Positions 26,344-34,813 of a DNA stretch of 64,000 nucleotides are shown in pieces. Source of the DNA: Phosphoribacter sp037045045 (lineage in GTDB: Bacteria > Actinomycetota > Actinomycetes > Actinomycetales > Dermatophilaceae); NCBI GenBank assembly GCA_037045045.1, contig JBAOHL010000007.1, positions 344,286-408,285 of the forward strand, written 5' to 3'. Both the position numbers and the translations under genes were made by a program. The notes under the pieces were generated by a model. It did no database searches. It saw only the letters and a list, made by a program, of their open reading frames with translations, and was not told the origin of the DNA. Positions within the stretch are counted from its first letter, which is position 1; the number at the start of each line of letters is the position of its first letter.

Positions 26344-28676
26344 CACGCCGCCGCGCCACCGTGCCGCCACCACCCGGCATACCCGTCGCGCCCGAGGCGC
26401 GCGAGACAGCCGGGTCCGGCGGCCTCGACGGGGCGCCGAGGGCCCGCCCATCGGCGGCGCCCCGCGAAACCCGCCGACCCGCGGGCCGGTCCGGTGCGAC
26501 CGGGGAGTCCGGCGAGCTCCTCGACCGCGCTGACGCCGCGCTCAGCGCCTTGGACCCCGAGCAGCGCGAGGTCGCCGCGAACCCGCTCGGGCCGATGTGC
26601 GTGCTCGCCGGAGCGGGCACCGGCAAGACCCGGGCGATCACCCACCGGATCGCGTACGGCGTGCACTCCGGCGCCTACCAACCCCAGCAGGTGCTCGCGG
26701 TGACCTTCACGGCCCGGGCGGCCGGCGAGATGCGCACCAGGCTGCGCGAGCTCGGCGTCGGTCGGGTGCAAGCCCGGACCTTCCACGCGGCGGCCCTGCG
26801 ACAACTGCACTACTTCTGGCCCCAGGCCGTCGGCGGAGGCGCGCCGCAGGTCCTCGCGACCAAGGCGCCGGTGCTCGCCGAGGCCGCCGCGAGCTTGCGG
26901 ATGCAGGTGGATCGGACCGCGCTGCGGGATCTGGCCGCCGAGATCGAGTGGGCCAAGGTCTCGCTGCTCGTCCCCGAGACGTATGCCGCCACGGCGGGCG
27001 CCGCGGGCCGCGACCCGGCGGGGATCGACCCGACGGCGATGGCCCGCCTGTGGGAGGCCTACGAGCGGGTCAAGACCACTCGCGGGGTCATCGATTTCGA
27101 AGACGTGCTGCTGCTCACCGTCGGCATTCTGCAGGACCGCGAGGACGTCGCCGCCGCGGTGCGCCGCCAGTACCGACACTTCGTCGTCGACGAGTACCAG
27201 GACGTCAACGCCCTGCAGCAGCGGCTGCTCGAGCTGTGGCTCGGCGGACGGCAGGAGATCTGCGTCGTCGGCGACCCGGCGCAGACGATCTACTCCTTCA
27301 CCGGCGCCACCCCTGAGCACCTCGTGTCCTTCCCGCGGCGTCACCCGCAGACGCGGGTGGTGCGCCTCGTGCGCAACTACCGCTCGACGCCCGAGATCGT
27401 CGGCCTGGCCAACCTCGTCGTGCGAGGGTCCGGCCCGGTCGCGGCCACGCGGCATACCGGCGTGGCGTTGCAGGCTCAGTCCGCGTCCGGCCCGACGCCG
27501 CGACTGCGCGCCCACCCCGACGACCCGGCCGAGGCGCACGCCGTCGCGGGCGAGATCCGGGCCCTGCTCGACGGCGGTCACCCGGCGGGCGAGATCGCCG
27601 TGCTGTTCCGGACCAACGCCCAGTCCGAAGCTCTCGAGGCGGCGCTCGCCGGCGCCGACGTGCCCTATCTCGTCCGCGGCGGGGAGCGGTTCTTCGCCCG
27701 CCAGGAGGTTCGGGCCGCCCTCGTGTTGGTCCGGGGCGCGGTCCGCAGCGACGACGGGTCCACGCCGTTGCCCGACCTCGTGCGCGACGTGCTCGCGGGC
27801 GCGGGATGGACCCCGACGCCGCCGGCGAGCGGGGGAGCGGTGCGCGAACGCTGGGAGTCGCTCACCGCCCTGGCCGCCCTCGCCGACGACCTCGCCGCGC
27901 TGGACCCGCAGGCCCGGATGGGCGACTTCGTCCGCGAACTCGACGAACGCGCCGCCGCCCAACACGCCCCCCAAGTGCAGGGCGTCACGCTCGCGTCGTT
28001 GCACGCGGCCAAGGGCCTGGAATGGGACACCGTGTTCCTCGTCGGGGCCAGCGACGGGTTCATCCCCATCACCCTCGCCGAGGGTCCGGCGGCCATCGAG
28101 GAGGAGCGCCGCCTGCTCTACGTCGGGCTGACCCGGGCCCGACGCGAGTTGCGCCTGTCGTGGGCAGCAGCCCGCAGCCCGGGGGGCCGGGGGACTCGCC
28201 GGCCCTCGCGTTTCCTCGACGCGGCAGCCGGCGTCCTCGGCGATGGCGCCCGCTCGCAGCCCCGGTCGGCCCGGCGGGCCAAGGCGGCGAAGCCGAAGAC
28301 CCCGTCGGTATGCCGCGGGTGCGGCGCGGACCTGTCGAGCGCGGCCGAGCGAAAGGTCGGCCGGTGCAGCGCCTGCCCGCCGACGCACGATCCCGAGGTC
28401 TTCGAGACGCTGCGGGCTTGGCGGGCCCAGACGGCTCGCGAGCAGTCCGTGCCCGCCTACGTGGTGTTCACCGACGCCACCCTCACCGTCATCGCCGAGC
28501 GTCGCCCGAGCACTCTCGCCGAGCTGGCGGCGGTCCCCGGAGTGGGGGCGCGCAAGCTCGACGTCTACGGCGCGGCGGTGTTGGACCTCGTCGCGGGCAG
28601 CGTGGCAGATCCCGGGAAGCATTCCGAGACAACGGAATCGACGGATCGTAGCCAGCCGGCCACAACGAACACGTGA
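26340..28676 (+). CDS. uvrD2: UvrD2-type helicase with tetracysteine and HRDC domains
   Basis: 778 aa, essential-type actinobacterial superfamily 1 helicase. Motor motifs: LAGAGTGKTRAITHRI, AVTFTARAAGEM, VVDEYQDVN, GDPAQTIYSFTGA, LHAAKGLEWDTVFLVG, and YVGLTRARREL. Near residue 660 CRGCGADLSSAAERKVGRCSAC gives the four-cysteine motif of UvrD2, followed by an HRDC domain (FETLRAWR ... ELAAVPGVGARKL). TAGGAT at 26325-26330 lies 9 nt before the ATG. The first ~55 residues are disordered. Confidence 0.94.
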   Translation: MTRRRATVPPPPGIPVAPEARETAGSGGLDGAPRARPSAAPRETRRPAGRSGATGESGELLDRADAALSALDPEQREVAANPLGPMCVLAGAGTGKTRAITHRIAYGVHSGAYQPQQVLAVTFTARAAGEMRTRLRELGVGRVQARTFHAAALRQLHYFWPQAVGGGAPQVLATKAPVLAEAAASLRMQVDRTALRDLAAEIEWAKVSLLVPETYAATAGAAGRDPAGIDPTAMARLWEAYERVKTTRGVIDFEDVLLLTVGILQDREDVAAAVRRQYRHFVVDEYQDVNALQQRLLELWLGGRQEICVVGDPAQTIYSFTGATPEHLVSFPRRHPQTRVVRLVRNYRSTPEIVGLANLVVRGSGPVAATRHTGVALQAQSASGPTPRLRAHPDDPAEAHAVAGEIRALLDGGHPAGEIAVLFRTNAQSEALEAALAGADVPYLVRGGERFFARQEVRAALVLVRGAVRSDDGSTPLPDLVRDVLAGAGWTPTPPASGGAVRERWESLTALAALADDLAALDPQARMGDFVRELDERAAAQHAPQVQGVTLASLHAAKGLEWDTVFLVGASDGFIPITLAEGPAAIEEERRLLYVGLTRARRELRLSWAAARSPGGRGTRRPSRFLDAAAGVLGDGARSQPRSARRAKAAKPKTPSVCRGCGADLSSAAERKVGRCSACPPTHDPEVFETLRAWRAQTAREQSVPAYVVFTDATLTVIAERRPSTLAELAAVPGVGARKLDVYGAAVLDLVAGSVADPGKHSETTESTDRSQPATTNT

Positions 28677-28683
28677 CGAATCG

Positions 28684-28722
28684 ATAAATGGGTTGGCCAG
28701 GTGGCCATCCGGGGGTTACCCT
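28684..28722 (+). promoter_or_regulatory. Candidate WhiB7-activated promoter of whiB7
   Basis: An A/T-rich ATAAATG (28684-28690), rare in this genome, sits just upstream of -35 TTGGCC (28693-28698). After 18 bp comes TACCCT (28717-28722). This is the known layout of WhiB7 targets, where the AT-hook contacts A/T bases upstream of a SigA -35. It begins 8 bp after the uvrD2 stop and would start a leader of about 550 nt before whiB7. Confidence 0.65.
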
Positions 28723-28791
28723 CGATATCGCTCACTCCGCCGGCCGCCCTGGCCTGCCGGAGCACCGAGGACGAAGGGAGGGGTTGGCCTG

Positions 28792-29022
28792 ATGGAGACG
28801 ACGATGACCGCGAACATGGCGAGCGCTCGCGCCGGCTATGGACACCACACGGCCCACCGTTTCGGCGTCCCGACCATCCAACCGGCCGACCACGGGTGGA
28901 CTGCGTCCACTGCCATGTCCGCGGTCGCCACCGCCCTCCGGATCAAGAACGGGGCCGGTCTCGTGCCGGCCGCCGCCGTCCCCGGGATCGCGTGTTCCAC
29001 CCTCGGTAGACCACCCGCCTAG
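28792..29022 (+). CDS. Leader ORF of whiB7 (76 codons)
   Basis: ATG 28792 is preceded by GGGAGGGG about 9 nt upstream and the frame stays open to TAG 29020-29022. The peptide begins METTMTANMASARAGYGHHT and has no recognisable domain. It lies between the candidate promoter and a strong hairpin starting 24 nt after its stop. In mycobacteria and Streptomyces, translation of a leader ORF controls read-through of a terminator before whiB7/wblC. I infer the same role; its sequence need not be conserved. Confidence 0.6.
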   Translation: METTMTANMASARAGYGHHTAHRFGVPTIQPADHGWTASTAMSAVATALRIKNGAGLVPAAAVPGIACSTLGRPPA

Positions 29023-29031
29023 CCATCAGGC

Positions 29032-29076
29032 GAGGTCTGACCTCAGGCCGCGGAACCCGACTCGGGATCCGCGGCC
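29032..29076 (+). terminator. whiB7 leader attenuator hairpins
   Basis: A small hairpin GAGGT-CTG-ACCTC (29032-29044) is followed at once by a large one: GGCCGCGGA (29046-29054) pairs with TCCGCGGCC (29068-29076), and inside it CCCGA pairs with TCGGG across an A/A mismatch. The downstream sequence is TTCGTGTTG. It lies between the leader ORF and whiB7, which suits an attenuator and not an end-of-operon terminator. Confidence 0.7.
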
Positions 29077-29280
29077 TTCGTGTTGCCCACGAAGGTCACC
29101 ACCGCATCAGGCCCACGACACGGACGAGACCAGACCATGACGACCGCCCCGACCAGCCCGACCCGTTGCCGCCAGCCGGCCAAACCCGAGCGCCGCCCCC
29201 ACCGGGGCGTCGGCTCGGACCCGAGGACCAGCACGCCGCCCGCCACCGCGGGCAGCCCGCAGGAACAGGAGGTGAGCACG

Positions 29281-29571
29281 ATGGCACTTCGTGCGTTGAT
29301 CGACCGCCAGAGCGAGGCGCTCCGGCGCGGATCGGCGATCCCGTGCCGCGAGTACGACGCGGAGTTGTGGTTCGCCGAGAGCCCGGCCGACGTCGAGCTC
29401 GCCAAGGCGATGTGCACCGGTTGCCCGGCGCAGATCGCCTGCCTCGCGGGCGCCCTGTCGCGTCAGGAGCCGTGGGGCGTCTGGGGCGGGCAGCTGCTCG
29501 TCCAGGGCGCCATCGTCGCGCGCAAGCGGCCCCGTGGCCGTCCGCGCAAGAGCGACATCGTCGCCGCCTGA
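29281..29571 (+). CDS. whiB7: WhiB7 transcriptional activator
   Basis: 96 aa; ATG 29281 has a near-perfect ribosome site AGGAGGTGAGC. Four Fe-S cysteines C22, C45, C48 and C54, the G-(V/I)-W-G-G turn GVWGG (66-70), and the WhiB7-specific AT-hook RGRPRK (85-90). It binds SigA and activates intrinsic antibiotic-resistance genes in response to ribosome stress. An upstream in-frame ATG at 29137 exists but would add a low-complexity extension unlike the family. Placed after uvrD2 as in mycobacteria. Confidence 0.96.
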   Translation: MALRALIDRQSEALRRGSAIPCREYDAELWFAESPADVELAKAMCTGCPAQIACLAGALSRQEPWGVWGGQLLVQGAIVARKRPRGRPRKSDIVAA

Positions 29572-29649
29572 GCCTCGTCGACCTCTCGGCCAGCGTCGCC
29601 ACGGCGGCCTCCCATCAGCACCATCGAACGCCCTCAGGAGGGGGACGCC

Positions 29650-29793
29650 ATGTTCCAGATCGTCAACCCGCAGATTGCGCGGGCCTGGCACGACGGGCGC
29701 GTCAAGCCCGACCGTGTGCGGGGCGTGCGGCGAGGAGCCCGGCTGATCCAGCTGGAGATCCGCCGCGCCCGGCGCGCCGGCCACGCCCGGTAG
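29650..29793 (+). CDS. Small basic protein, 47 aa, unknown
   Basis: ATG 29650 follows AGGAGGGGG by 7 nt. The peptide MFQIVNPQIARAWHDGRVKP continues into a strongly basic helix ending RRARRAGHAR. It has no membrane segment or cysteine. It lies 78 bp behind whiB7 and before a very strong hairpin, so it is probably in the same transcript. I do not recognise the family; the basic character would suit RNA or ribosome binding, which is speculation. Confidence 0.6.
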   Translation: MFQIVNPQIARAWHDGRVKPDRVRGVRRGARLIQLEIRRARRAGHAR

Positions 29794-29810
29794 GCCACGC
29801 GCGCCACCGA

Positions 29811-29853
29811 GCTGGGGGCGGGCCGCTCATCCGTGAGCGGCGCCGCCCCCAGC
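29811..29853 (+). terminator. Strong hairpin ending the whiB7 unit
   Basis: GCTGGGGGCGG (29811-29821) pairs with CCGCCCCCAGC (29843-29853) and CCGCTCA (29823-29829) with TGAGCGG (29834-29840), loop TCCG. It lies 17 bp after the 47-aa ORF and is followed by GTCGTTCC with no long T-run. Confidence 0.8.
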
Positions 29854-29931
29854 GTCGTTCCCGGGCCAGAGCCGCTTCTTCCGTGAGCGGCCCGCCCTCG
29901 AGGTGGCGACCACCCGGCATACGCTGTCGGG

Positions 29932-30501
29932 ATGAAGGCGCGCCTGACCATCGCCCAGGACCCCGTCGCCGACGACCTGCTCAGCACCAACGCGTTCGCG
30001 CTGCTGGTCGGGATGCTCCTGGACCAGCAGTTCCCCATGGAACGGGCGTTCGCCGGGCCGGCGAAGATCCACGAGCGGTTCGGCGCCCTGGACCCCGCGG
30101 CGATCGCCGCGGCCGACCCGACGCAGTTCGCCGACCTCTGCGCGACCCCGCCGGCCGTGCACCGGTACGGCCGCTCGATGGCGGGCCGGATCCAGGCGTT
30201 GGCGGCCCAGGTCGTCGAGCAGTACGACGGGGACGCCGAGCGGCTGTGGACCACGGCGAAGGACCCGGCCGACCTGCTCGCCCGGCTGCAGGCCCTGCCC
30301 GGGTTCGGGGCGCAGAAGGCCCGGATCTTCGCCGCCCTGCTCGGCAAACAACTCGGCGTGCAACCGACGGGCTGGCGCGAGGCGATCGGGCCGTACGCCG
30401 AACCAGGGTCCTTCCGGTCGGTCGCCGACGTCGTCGACCAGGAGTCGCTGGACAAGGTCCGGGCGTTCAAGAAGGCGCAGAAGGCCGCTGCCCGTGCCTG
30501 A
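29932..30501 (+). CDS. HhH-GPD-type base-excision repair protein
   Basis: 189 aa. Helix-hairpin-helix with Gly/Pro loop LQALPGFGAQKARIF near 118-132, and the GPD-like helical scaffold with LLDQQFPMERAF at the N terminus. The conserved catalytic Asp region after the hairpin is not clear, so glycosylase chemistry is unproven. TACGCT (29920-29925), part of a GGCATAC heptamer, ends 6 nt before the ATG, giving a leaderless start. Its stop overlaps the GTG of the next gene by 8 bp. Confidence 0.8.
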   Translation: MKARLTIAQDPVADDLLSTNAFALLVGMLLDQQFPMERAFAGPAKIHERFGALDPAAIAAADPTQFADLCATPPAVHRYGRSMAGRIQALAAQVVEQYDGDAERLWTTAKDPADLLARLQALPGFGAQKARIFAALLGKQLGVQPTGWREAIGPYAEPGSFRSVADVVDQESLDKVRAFKKAQKAAARA

Positions 30502-31963
30502 GCAGGTCGGCCCGGCGTGGGACCGCGCCGTGGCCTTCCCGCTGACCGAGGGGCGGCGCAGCACGAGCCGGTTCGCCCGGGCCGTCGTCGCCGACGCCCT
30601 GCGGCCGGTCGACCCGCTGGGCGCCCGGGAGGCCGAAGGCGAGACGCATTGGCGCACCGGCTACCCGCGGCACTTCCGCCGCCTCGTCGAGGCCGGGCTG
30701 CCCGACCCGGCGGATGCCGTGACGATCGCCCGGGCGGGCCTCGACGCCGTCCACGCGCGGATGCGTTGGGGCGGCGACGGCGCCGAAGGCCCCGAGGTCG
30801 CACTCGCCGACGCGTTGGCGACCCGCCCTCGCCCGATGGAGACCGAGATCGTCGACGGCGCAGCGGCTCGAGAGCGGGAGCTGGCCTTGCCGTGGCGCGG
30901 ACGGGTGTGGCAGGGCAGGGACGTGCGGCGGCGGGTGTTCGCCTGGCTCAACAGCGGCCACCTCGACCCGACGTGTGGCGAGGCCGTCGACAAGGTCCTG
31001 GCCAATCCGGACTGGCTGGACCTGCGTGACCTCACCGTCGTGGCTCTCGGGGCCGGAGCCGAGATGGGCCCGGTCCCGTGGTTGCTGCGGTGGGGGGCCG
31101 ACGTCGTCGCGGTGGACCGGCCGGGGCGGCAGGTGTGGACCCCCGTGCTCGCCGGGGCTCGTCGCGGCGCCGGTCGGTTGATCGTCCCGGTGACGCCCGA
31201 TCCAGGGCCGCTCGCCGACCGGGCCGGCATCGACCTGCTCACCGAGCCGGCGACCGCCGCGGCGTGGCTCGGCGAGCTGCCGCAGGAGTTCGTTCTCGGC
31301 TCGTACGTCCACGCCGAGGGGGCACTCAACGTCCGGTTGGCCGCGGCGGTCGATGCGCTCACCGCGCACGTGCAGCGACAGCGACCCGGGCTCGCCCTGG
31401 CCTTCCTCACCAGCCCGACGGACGTCTTCGCGGTCCCGGCCGAGGCGGTGCGCCTGTCGGTCCGAGCATGGGACACCAGCCGGGTGAGCCGCCTGGTCCG
31501 TGGGCCGATGCGGGCCTTCACCGGCGGGCGGCTGCTCACCCGCAACTACGTGCCGGGGGCCGACCCGGGGATCAACGACTCGGTCATCGTCCAGCAAGGC
31601 CCGAACTACCTCCTGGCCCAACGGATCCGCCGATGGCGGGCCACCGTCGCCCGAGCCGAGGGTGCCACGGTGTCGGCCAACGTCGCCCCGCCCACCCGGA
31701 CTCGGTCGGTGCTGGGCAACCGGGCGCTGGCCGCGGCATACGTCGGGGCTCACCGGTTCGGCATCGAGGTGTTCGACCCCGACACGGCCCGGGCGCTCAT
31801 GGCCCTGTTGCTCGTCCACGACCTGCGGGCGGGCCGGCCGGCGGCAGCGGCGCCGTGGCAGGACGAGGCGTATGCCGCGGCGCACGGCGGGCTGTGGACC
31901 ACGGCCTACGAGCCGCGCAGCGCCCTGGGTTTGGCCGCCCTGCTCGGTCTCGGGCCAGGCTAG
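30494..31963 (+). CDS. Unrecognised 489-aa protein with a Rossmann-like core
   Basis: GTG 30494 overlaps the HhH-GPD stop. The N-terminal ~170 residues are Arg/Trp-rich helices; near 180 comes a strand-glycine-strand pattern LTVVALGAGAEMGPVPWLLRWGADVVAVDRP, resembling a dinucleotide or SAM-binding beta-alpha-beta. Later blocks FVLGSYVHAEGALNVRLAAAVDAL and NDSVIVQQGPNYLLAQRIRRW look conserved in style. No membrane segment or signal. I do not recognise the family and assign no reaction. Coupling to a repair protein is the only functional hint. Confidence 0.7.
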   Translation: MPEQVGPAWDRAVAFPLTEGRRSTSRFARAVVADALRPVDPLGAREAEGETHWRTGYPRHFRRLVEAGLPDPADAVTIARAGLDAVHARMRWGGDGAEGPEVALADALATRPRPMETEIVDGAAARERELALPWRGRVWQGRDVRRRVFAWLNSGHLDPTCGEAVDKVLANPDWLDLRDLTVVALGAGAEMGPVPWLLRWGADVVAVDRPGRQVWTPVLAGARRGAGRLIVPVTPDPGPLADRAGIDLLTEPATAAAWLGELPQEFVLGSYVHAEGALNVRLAAAVDALTAHVQRQRPGLALAFLTSPTDVFAVPAEAVRLSVRAWDTSRVSRLVRGPMRAFTGGRLLTRNYVPGADPGINDSVIVQQGPNYLLAQRIRRWRATVARAEGATVSANVAPPTRTRSVLGNRALAAAYVGAHRFGIEVFDPDTARALMALLLVHDLRAGRPAAAAPWQDEAYAAAHGGLWTTAYEPRSALGLAALLGLGPG

Positions 31964-32080
31964 CTACGCGACCCGCCGGTCGCGCCGGCGTCGTCCTGTG
32001 GGATGCCCACCGCGACACGCGGCATACGCATCTGCGTGCAATCGCTTCCAGCAGGCCGTGTGGCAGGGCACACTGAGCGC

Positions 32081-32266
32081 ATGGCCACCGATCTCGTCGT
32101 CTGCGTGACGTGTGGCCGCGCCCTGCCACCGGCCCCCGAAGGCTCCGCCGCGCTGCTGGCCTGGACGAAGGGCATCGAGGCAGGCCGCGTCGTGTGGACC
32201 TGTGGCCCGTGCAGCCGGGAGTACCTTCGCGCCATCGAGGGCAAGCTCGACTCCGCCTGGTGGTGA
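32081..32266 (+). CDS. Small zinc-ribbon protein, 61 aa
   Basis: MATDLVVCVTCGRALPPAPE begins the protein; two CxxC knuckles (CVTC and CGPC) about 30 residues apart should bind one zinc. An aromatic tail DSAWW ends it. It is separated by 28 bp from the convergent ABC1-kinase gene. Function unknown. Confidence 0.75.
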   Translation: MATDLVVCVTCGRALPPAPEGSAALLAWTKGIEAGRVVWTCGPCSREYLRAIEGKLDSAWW

Positions 32267-32294
32267 ACCTCGGCGCGCCCGCCGGGTCGCACCG

Positions 32295-33800
32295 TCAGCT
32301 CCCCGGACGCCGTGCCTTGCGCACCGTCGGGCTCGACGCGGTTATCGGTGTCGCCGGCGCGCGCCGCGGTTGCTTGAGCCGCGGCGGCTCGGCCAACGGC
32401 GGCTCGGCCCGCGGCGGCTCGGCCCGCGGCGGTTCGGCCAGCGGCGGTTCGGCCAGCGGCGGCTCGGCCCGCGGCGGTTCGGCCAGCGGCGGCAGGTCTG
32501 CCCCGGGGATCAGCGCCCCGACGACGGCCCGACCGGGCACCCGGGCCCCGAGCTGGCACAGCACGCCGATGCCTCCGAGCCACACCCGGTGGATGAGGAA
32601 GTACTCGGCCGGCAGGTTGAGGCGCAACGCCACGCTGTAGTTGGGCCGCCGCGGATCCTTGATGTGTTCGAACACGTCCTGCAGCCACGCTCTGGTGAAG
32701 TGGAAGTCGCTGTGGCGCAACGGCGCGATGAAGGGCTCGAGGTACTCCAGGAGCCGATCGGCGTCGATGTCGATGCCCTCGCGGACGAACCCCTCGGCAC
32801 GCAGTCCGGCCAGCGTCTGGGTGGAGTCCCCGTCGATGGCGAGGGTGAGCAAGCGACCCAGCTGCGGCGGCAGGCCCTCAGGGAGCCGCTTGACCGCGCC
32901 GAAGTCGAGGACCCCGATACGACCGTCGGGCAGCATCCGGAAGTTGCCGGGGTGCGGGTCGGCGTGCAGTAGCCCGCAACGGCTCGGCCCCGACAAGAGG
33001 AACTCCATATACCGCAGCCCGGCGGCATCCCGTTCGGCCTGGGTGCCGTCGGCAATGATCGCCGAGAGCGGTCGACCCGAGATCCAGTCGCCGACGACGA
33101 CGCGTTCGCGCCCGAGCACCACGTGCGGGACCAGCACGTGGGCGTCGCCGTCGTATGCCGTGGCGAAGGCCTGCTGGTTGGCCGCCTCCAGTTCGTAGTC
33201 CAGTTCCTCGCCCATCCGGGCGCGCAACTCTTCCAGGATCGGGGCGATCTCGATGCCCGGGATCCACGAGGTCGCCACCCGGGCCACCCGGGAGAGCTGG
33301 TTGAGGTCGCTGAGCAGAGCCTTGCCGGCGCCGGGGTACTGGATCTTCACGGCGACCTCGCGCCCGTCGCCCCACACCGCGTGGTGGACCTGGCCGATCG
33401 AGGCGGCCGCGGCGGCCGTGTCGTCGAACTCGGCGAACTTGTGCCGCCACCGCACCCCGATCTGCTCGGCGAGGACCTCGTGGACCAGCCCGGGCGGCAT
33501 CGCCGGCGCGCTGTCCTGGAGTTTGGTCAGCGCGGCCCGGTAGGGGCCCATGAGCTCCTCGGGCAGGGCCGCCTCGAAGATCGAGAGGGCCTGGCCGAAC
33601 TTCATCGCCCCGCCTTTGAGTTCGCCCAGGGTGGCGAACAACTGGGCGGCGGTGCGGGCTTGGACCTGCGCCGCGACGACCTCCGCCGGCTTGCCTCCGA
33701 CGCGACGGCCGATCCCCCACGCCGCGCGCCCGGCATACCCCACCGGCAGCGCCGCCAACCGCGCGGCTCGGGCGAGCGCGCTGAGGGGGATGTCGTTCAC
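32295..33800 (-). CDS. ABC1/ADCK (UbiB-like) atypical kinase
   Basis: 501 aa from GTG 33800, whose codon overlaps the preceding stop (GTGA). UbiB-family hallmarks: KGGAMKFGQALS (the KxGQ motif), the Ala-rich AAAASIGQVHHA loop in place of a P-loop, VAVKIQYPG, LHADPHPGNF and VLDFGAVK. The C-terminal ~60 residues are low-complexity, with AEPPLAEPPR repeats from seven 15-bp units (32383-32487). Mycobacterial Rv3197, described as linked to macrolide resistance, sits at the same place beside whiB7. Partner gene: the TOMM-like ThiF protein upstream. Confidence 0.9.
   Translation of the reverse strand: MNDIPLSALARAARLAALPVGYAGRAAWGIGRRVGGKPAEVVAAQVQARTAAQLFATLGELKGGAMKFGQALSIFEAALPEELMGPYRAALTKLQDSAPAMPPGLVHEVLAEQIGVRWRHKFAEFDDTAAAAASIGQVHHAVWGDGREVAVKIQYPGAGKALLSDLNQLSRVARVATSWIPGIEIAPILEELRARMGEELDYELEAANQQAFATAYDGDAHVLVPHVVLGRERVVVGDWISGRPLSAIIADGTQAERDAAGLRYMEFLLSGPSRCGLLHADPHPGNFRMLPDGRIGVLDFGAVKRLPEGLPPQLGRLLTLAIDGDSTQTLAGLRAEGFVREGIDIDADRLLEYLEPFIAPLRHSDFHFTRAWLQDVFEHIKDPRRPNYSVALRLNLPAEYFLIHRVWLGGIGVLCQLGARVPGRAVVGALIPGADLPPLAEPPRAEPPLAEPPLAEPPRAEPPRAEPPLAEPPRLKQPRRAPATPITASSPTVRKARRPGS
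32383..32487 (-). repeat. 15-bp in-frame tandem repeat, seven units
   Basis: Units GGCGGCTCGGCCMRC on the plus strand, with single-base variants, encode Pro/Glu/Ala pentads in the tail of the ABC1 kinase. Confidence 0.9.
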
Positions 33801-34813
33801 CCCGCCATTGTCACCCGGCCCAGGGCCGTGCCGTACCAGCCGTGCTCGCCGCAGCGTGGATGGCGCTCCCAGCGGCGGTGGTCCAGGCGAGGGAACGGCA
33901 GGGATACCTCCAGCGCCACCCCAGCCGGAACCGGGCGCCCGTCGAGCACGCCGCAGGCGAGCATGGCGACGACTCCGGCGACCGTTGTCGACAGGGTCGT
34001 GTCCGTGCGGGCCCGTCCGCCGGGCGCGCGACCCGCAGCGGCGCTGGCGAGCACGCTCGGCCACGCCGGGTCCACGTCGGCTCGGTGCAAGTCGAGGCAA
34101 CGCAGGCACGCACCGTCCCGCCAGGGCCCGACGAGCGGGCCGACACTGACCCGGGCTCCTTCCGAGACCACCGGCAGGTGCGGGATGCCGCGCCGCCACC
34201 ACGGGTCGGCCCGATCGGCCTCGAGGGCGTCGGCGGCGACGAGGACGACGAGCGCCGGTGGGTCGTCGGCGACAACCGGATCGCGGGAACGCAGCGAGAG
34301 GTCGAGGTCGTCGGCGGCCATGGTCCCGAGCCGAACGTCGCCCACCCCGGCGCGTCTCAGACCGTCGGCGACATCGGTGGCCAGCCCGCCCGTGCCGTCG
34401 ACGAGGATCCGACGGGTATGCCGCCGCAGGACCCGCTGGGCGAGGTCGGCGCCAGCTCGGTCGGCAAGCGTCGAGGCGCTGTCGGCGGCAAGCCGCGCGT
34501 CGTGGACGAGGGTGTCCGCGAGCCCGATCGGCACCCCGGCCAGAGCCAGTCGGTCCACGGGGACCGGACCGAGCAGGTCATGATCGAGGAGCACGGCGAC
34601 GAGCCGATCCACCCTCCGCCCCGGTATGCCGTGCCGCGCGGCGACGGCATACAGCTGCGGGTAGGTCCGCGGGAGCGTGAGCGCGTTCAGGACGTCCTGT
34701 TCCCCGGGGCTCAGCCCGCCGAGGACGACGCCTGCGTCGATGCCGAATTGGACGCTGTCCGGGCCTCGGGGCAGCAATCGCCGGCGCAGCCGAAGCCGGG
34801 AAGCGGATGCCAT
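33797..34813 (-). CDS. TOMM cyclodehydratase-like ThiF-related protein (no YcaO nearby)
   Basis: 338 aa. The C-terminal half has the pattern of azoline-forming C/partner proteins: strand RRILVDGTGGLATDVADGLRRAG, HLPVVSEGARVSVGPLV, then GACLRCLDLHRADVDPAWP and a distal cysteine in HPRCGEHGW. The N-terminal region resembles a peptide-binding winged helix. No YcaO enzyme, precursor peptide or dehydrogenase occurs in the window. It is coupled to the ABC1 kinase by GTGA; mycobacteria conserve the pair (recalled as Rv3196/Rv3197). Actual substrate unknown. Confidence 0.7.
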   Translation of the reverse strand: MASASRLRLRRRLLPRGPDSVQFGIDAGVVLGGLSPGEQDVLNALTLPRTYPQLYAVAARHGIPGRRVDRLVAVLLDHDLLGPVPVDRLALAGVPIGLADTLVHDARLAADSASTLADRAGADLAQRVLRRHTRRILVDGTGGLATDVADGLRRAGVGDVRLGTMAADDLDLSLRSRDPVVADDPPALVVLVAADALEADRADPWWRRGIPHLPVVSEGARVSVGPLVGPWRDGACLRCLDLHRADVDPAWPSVLASAAAGRAPGGRARTDTTLSTTVAGVVAMLACGVLDGRPVPAGVALEVSLPFPRLDHRRWERHPRCGEHGWYGTALGRVTMAG

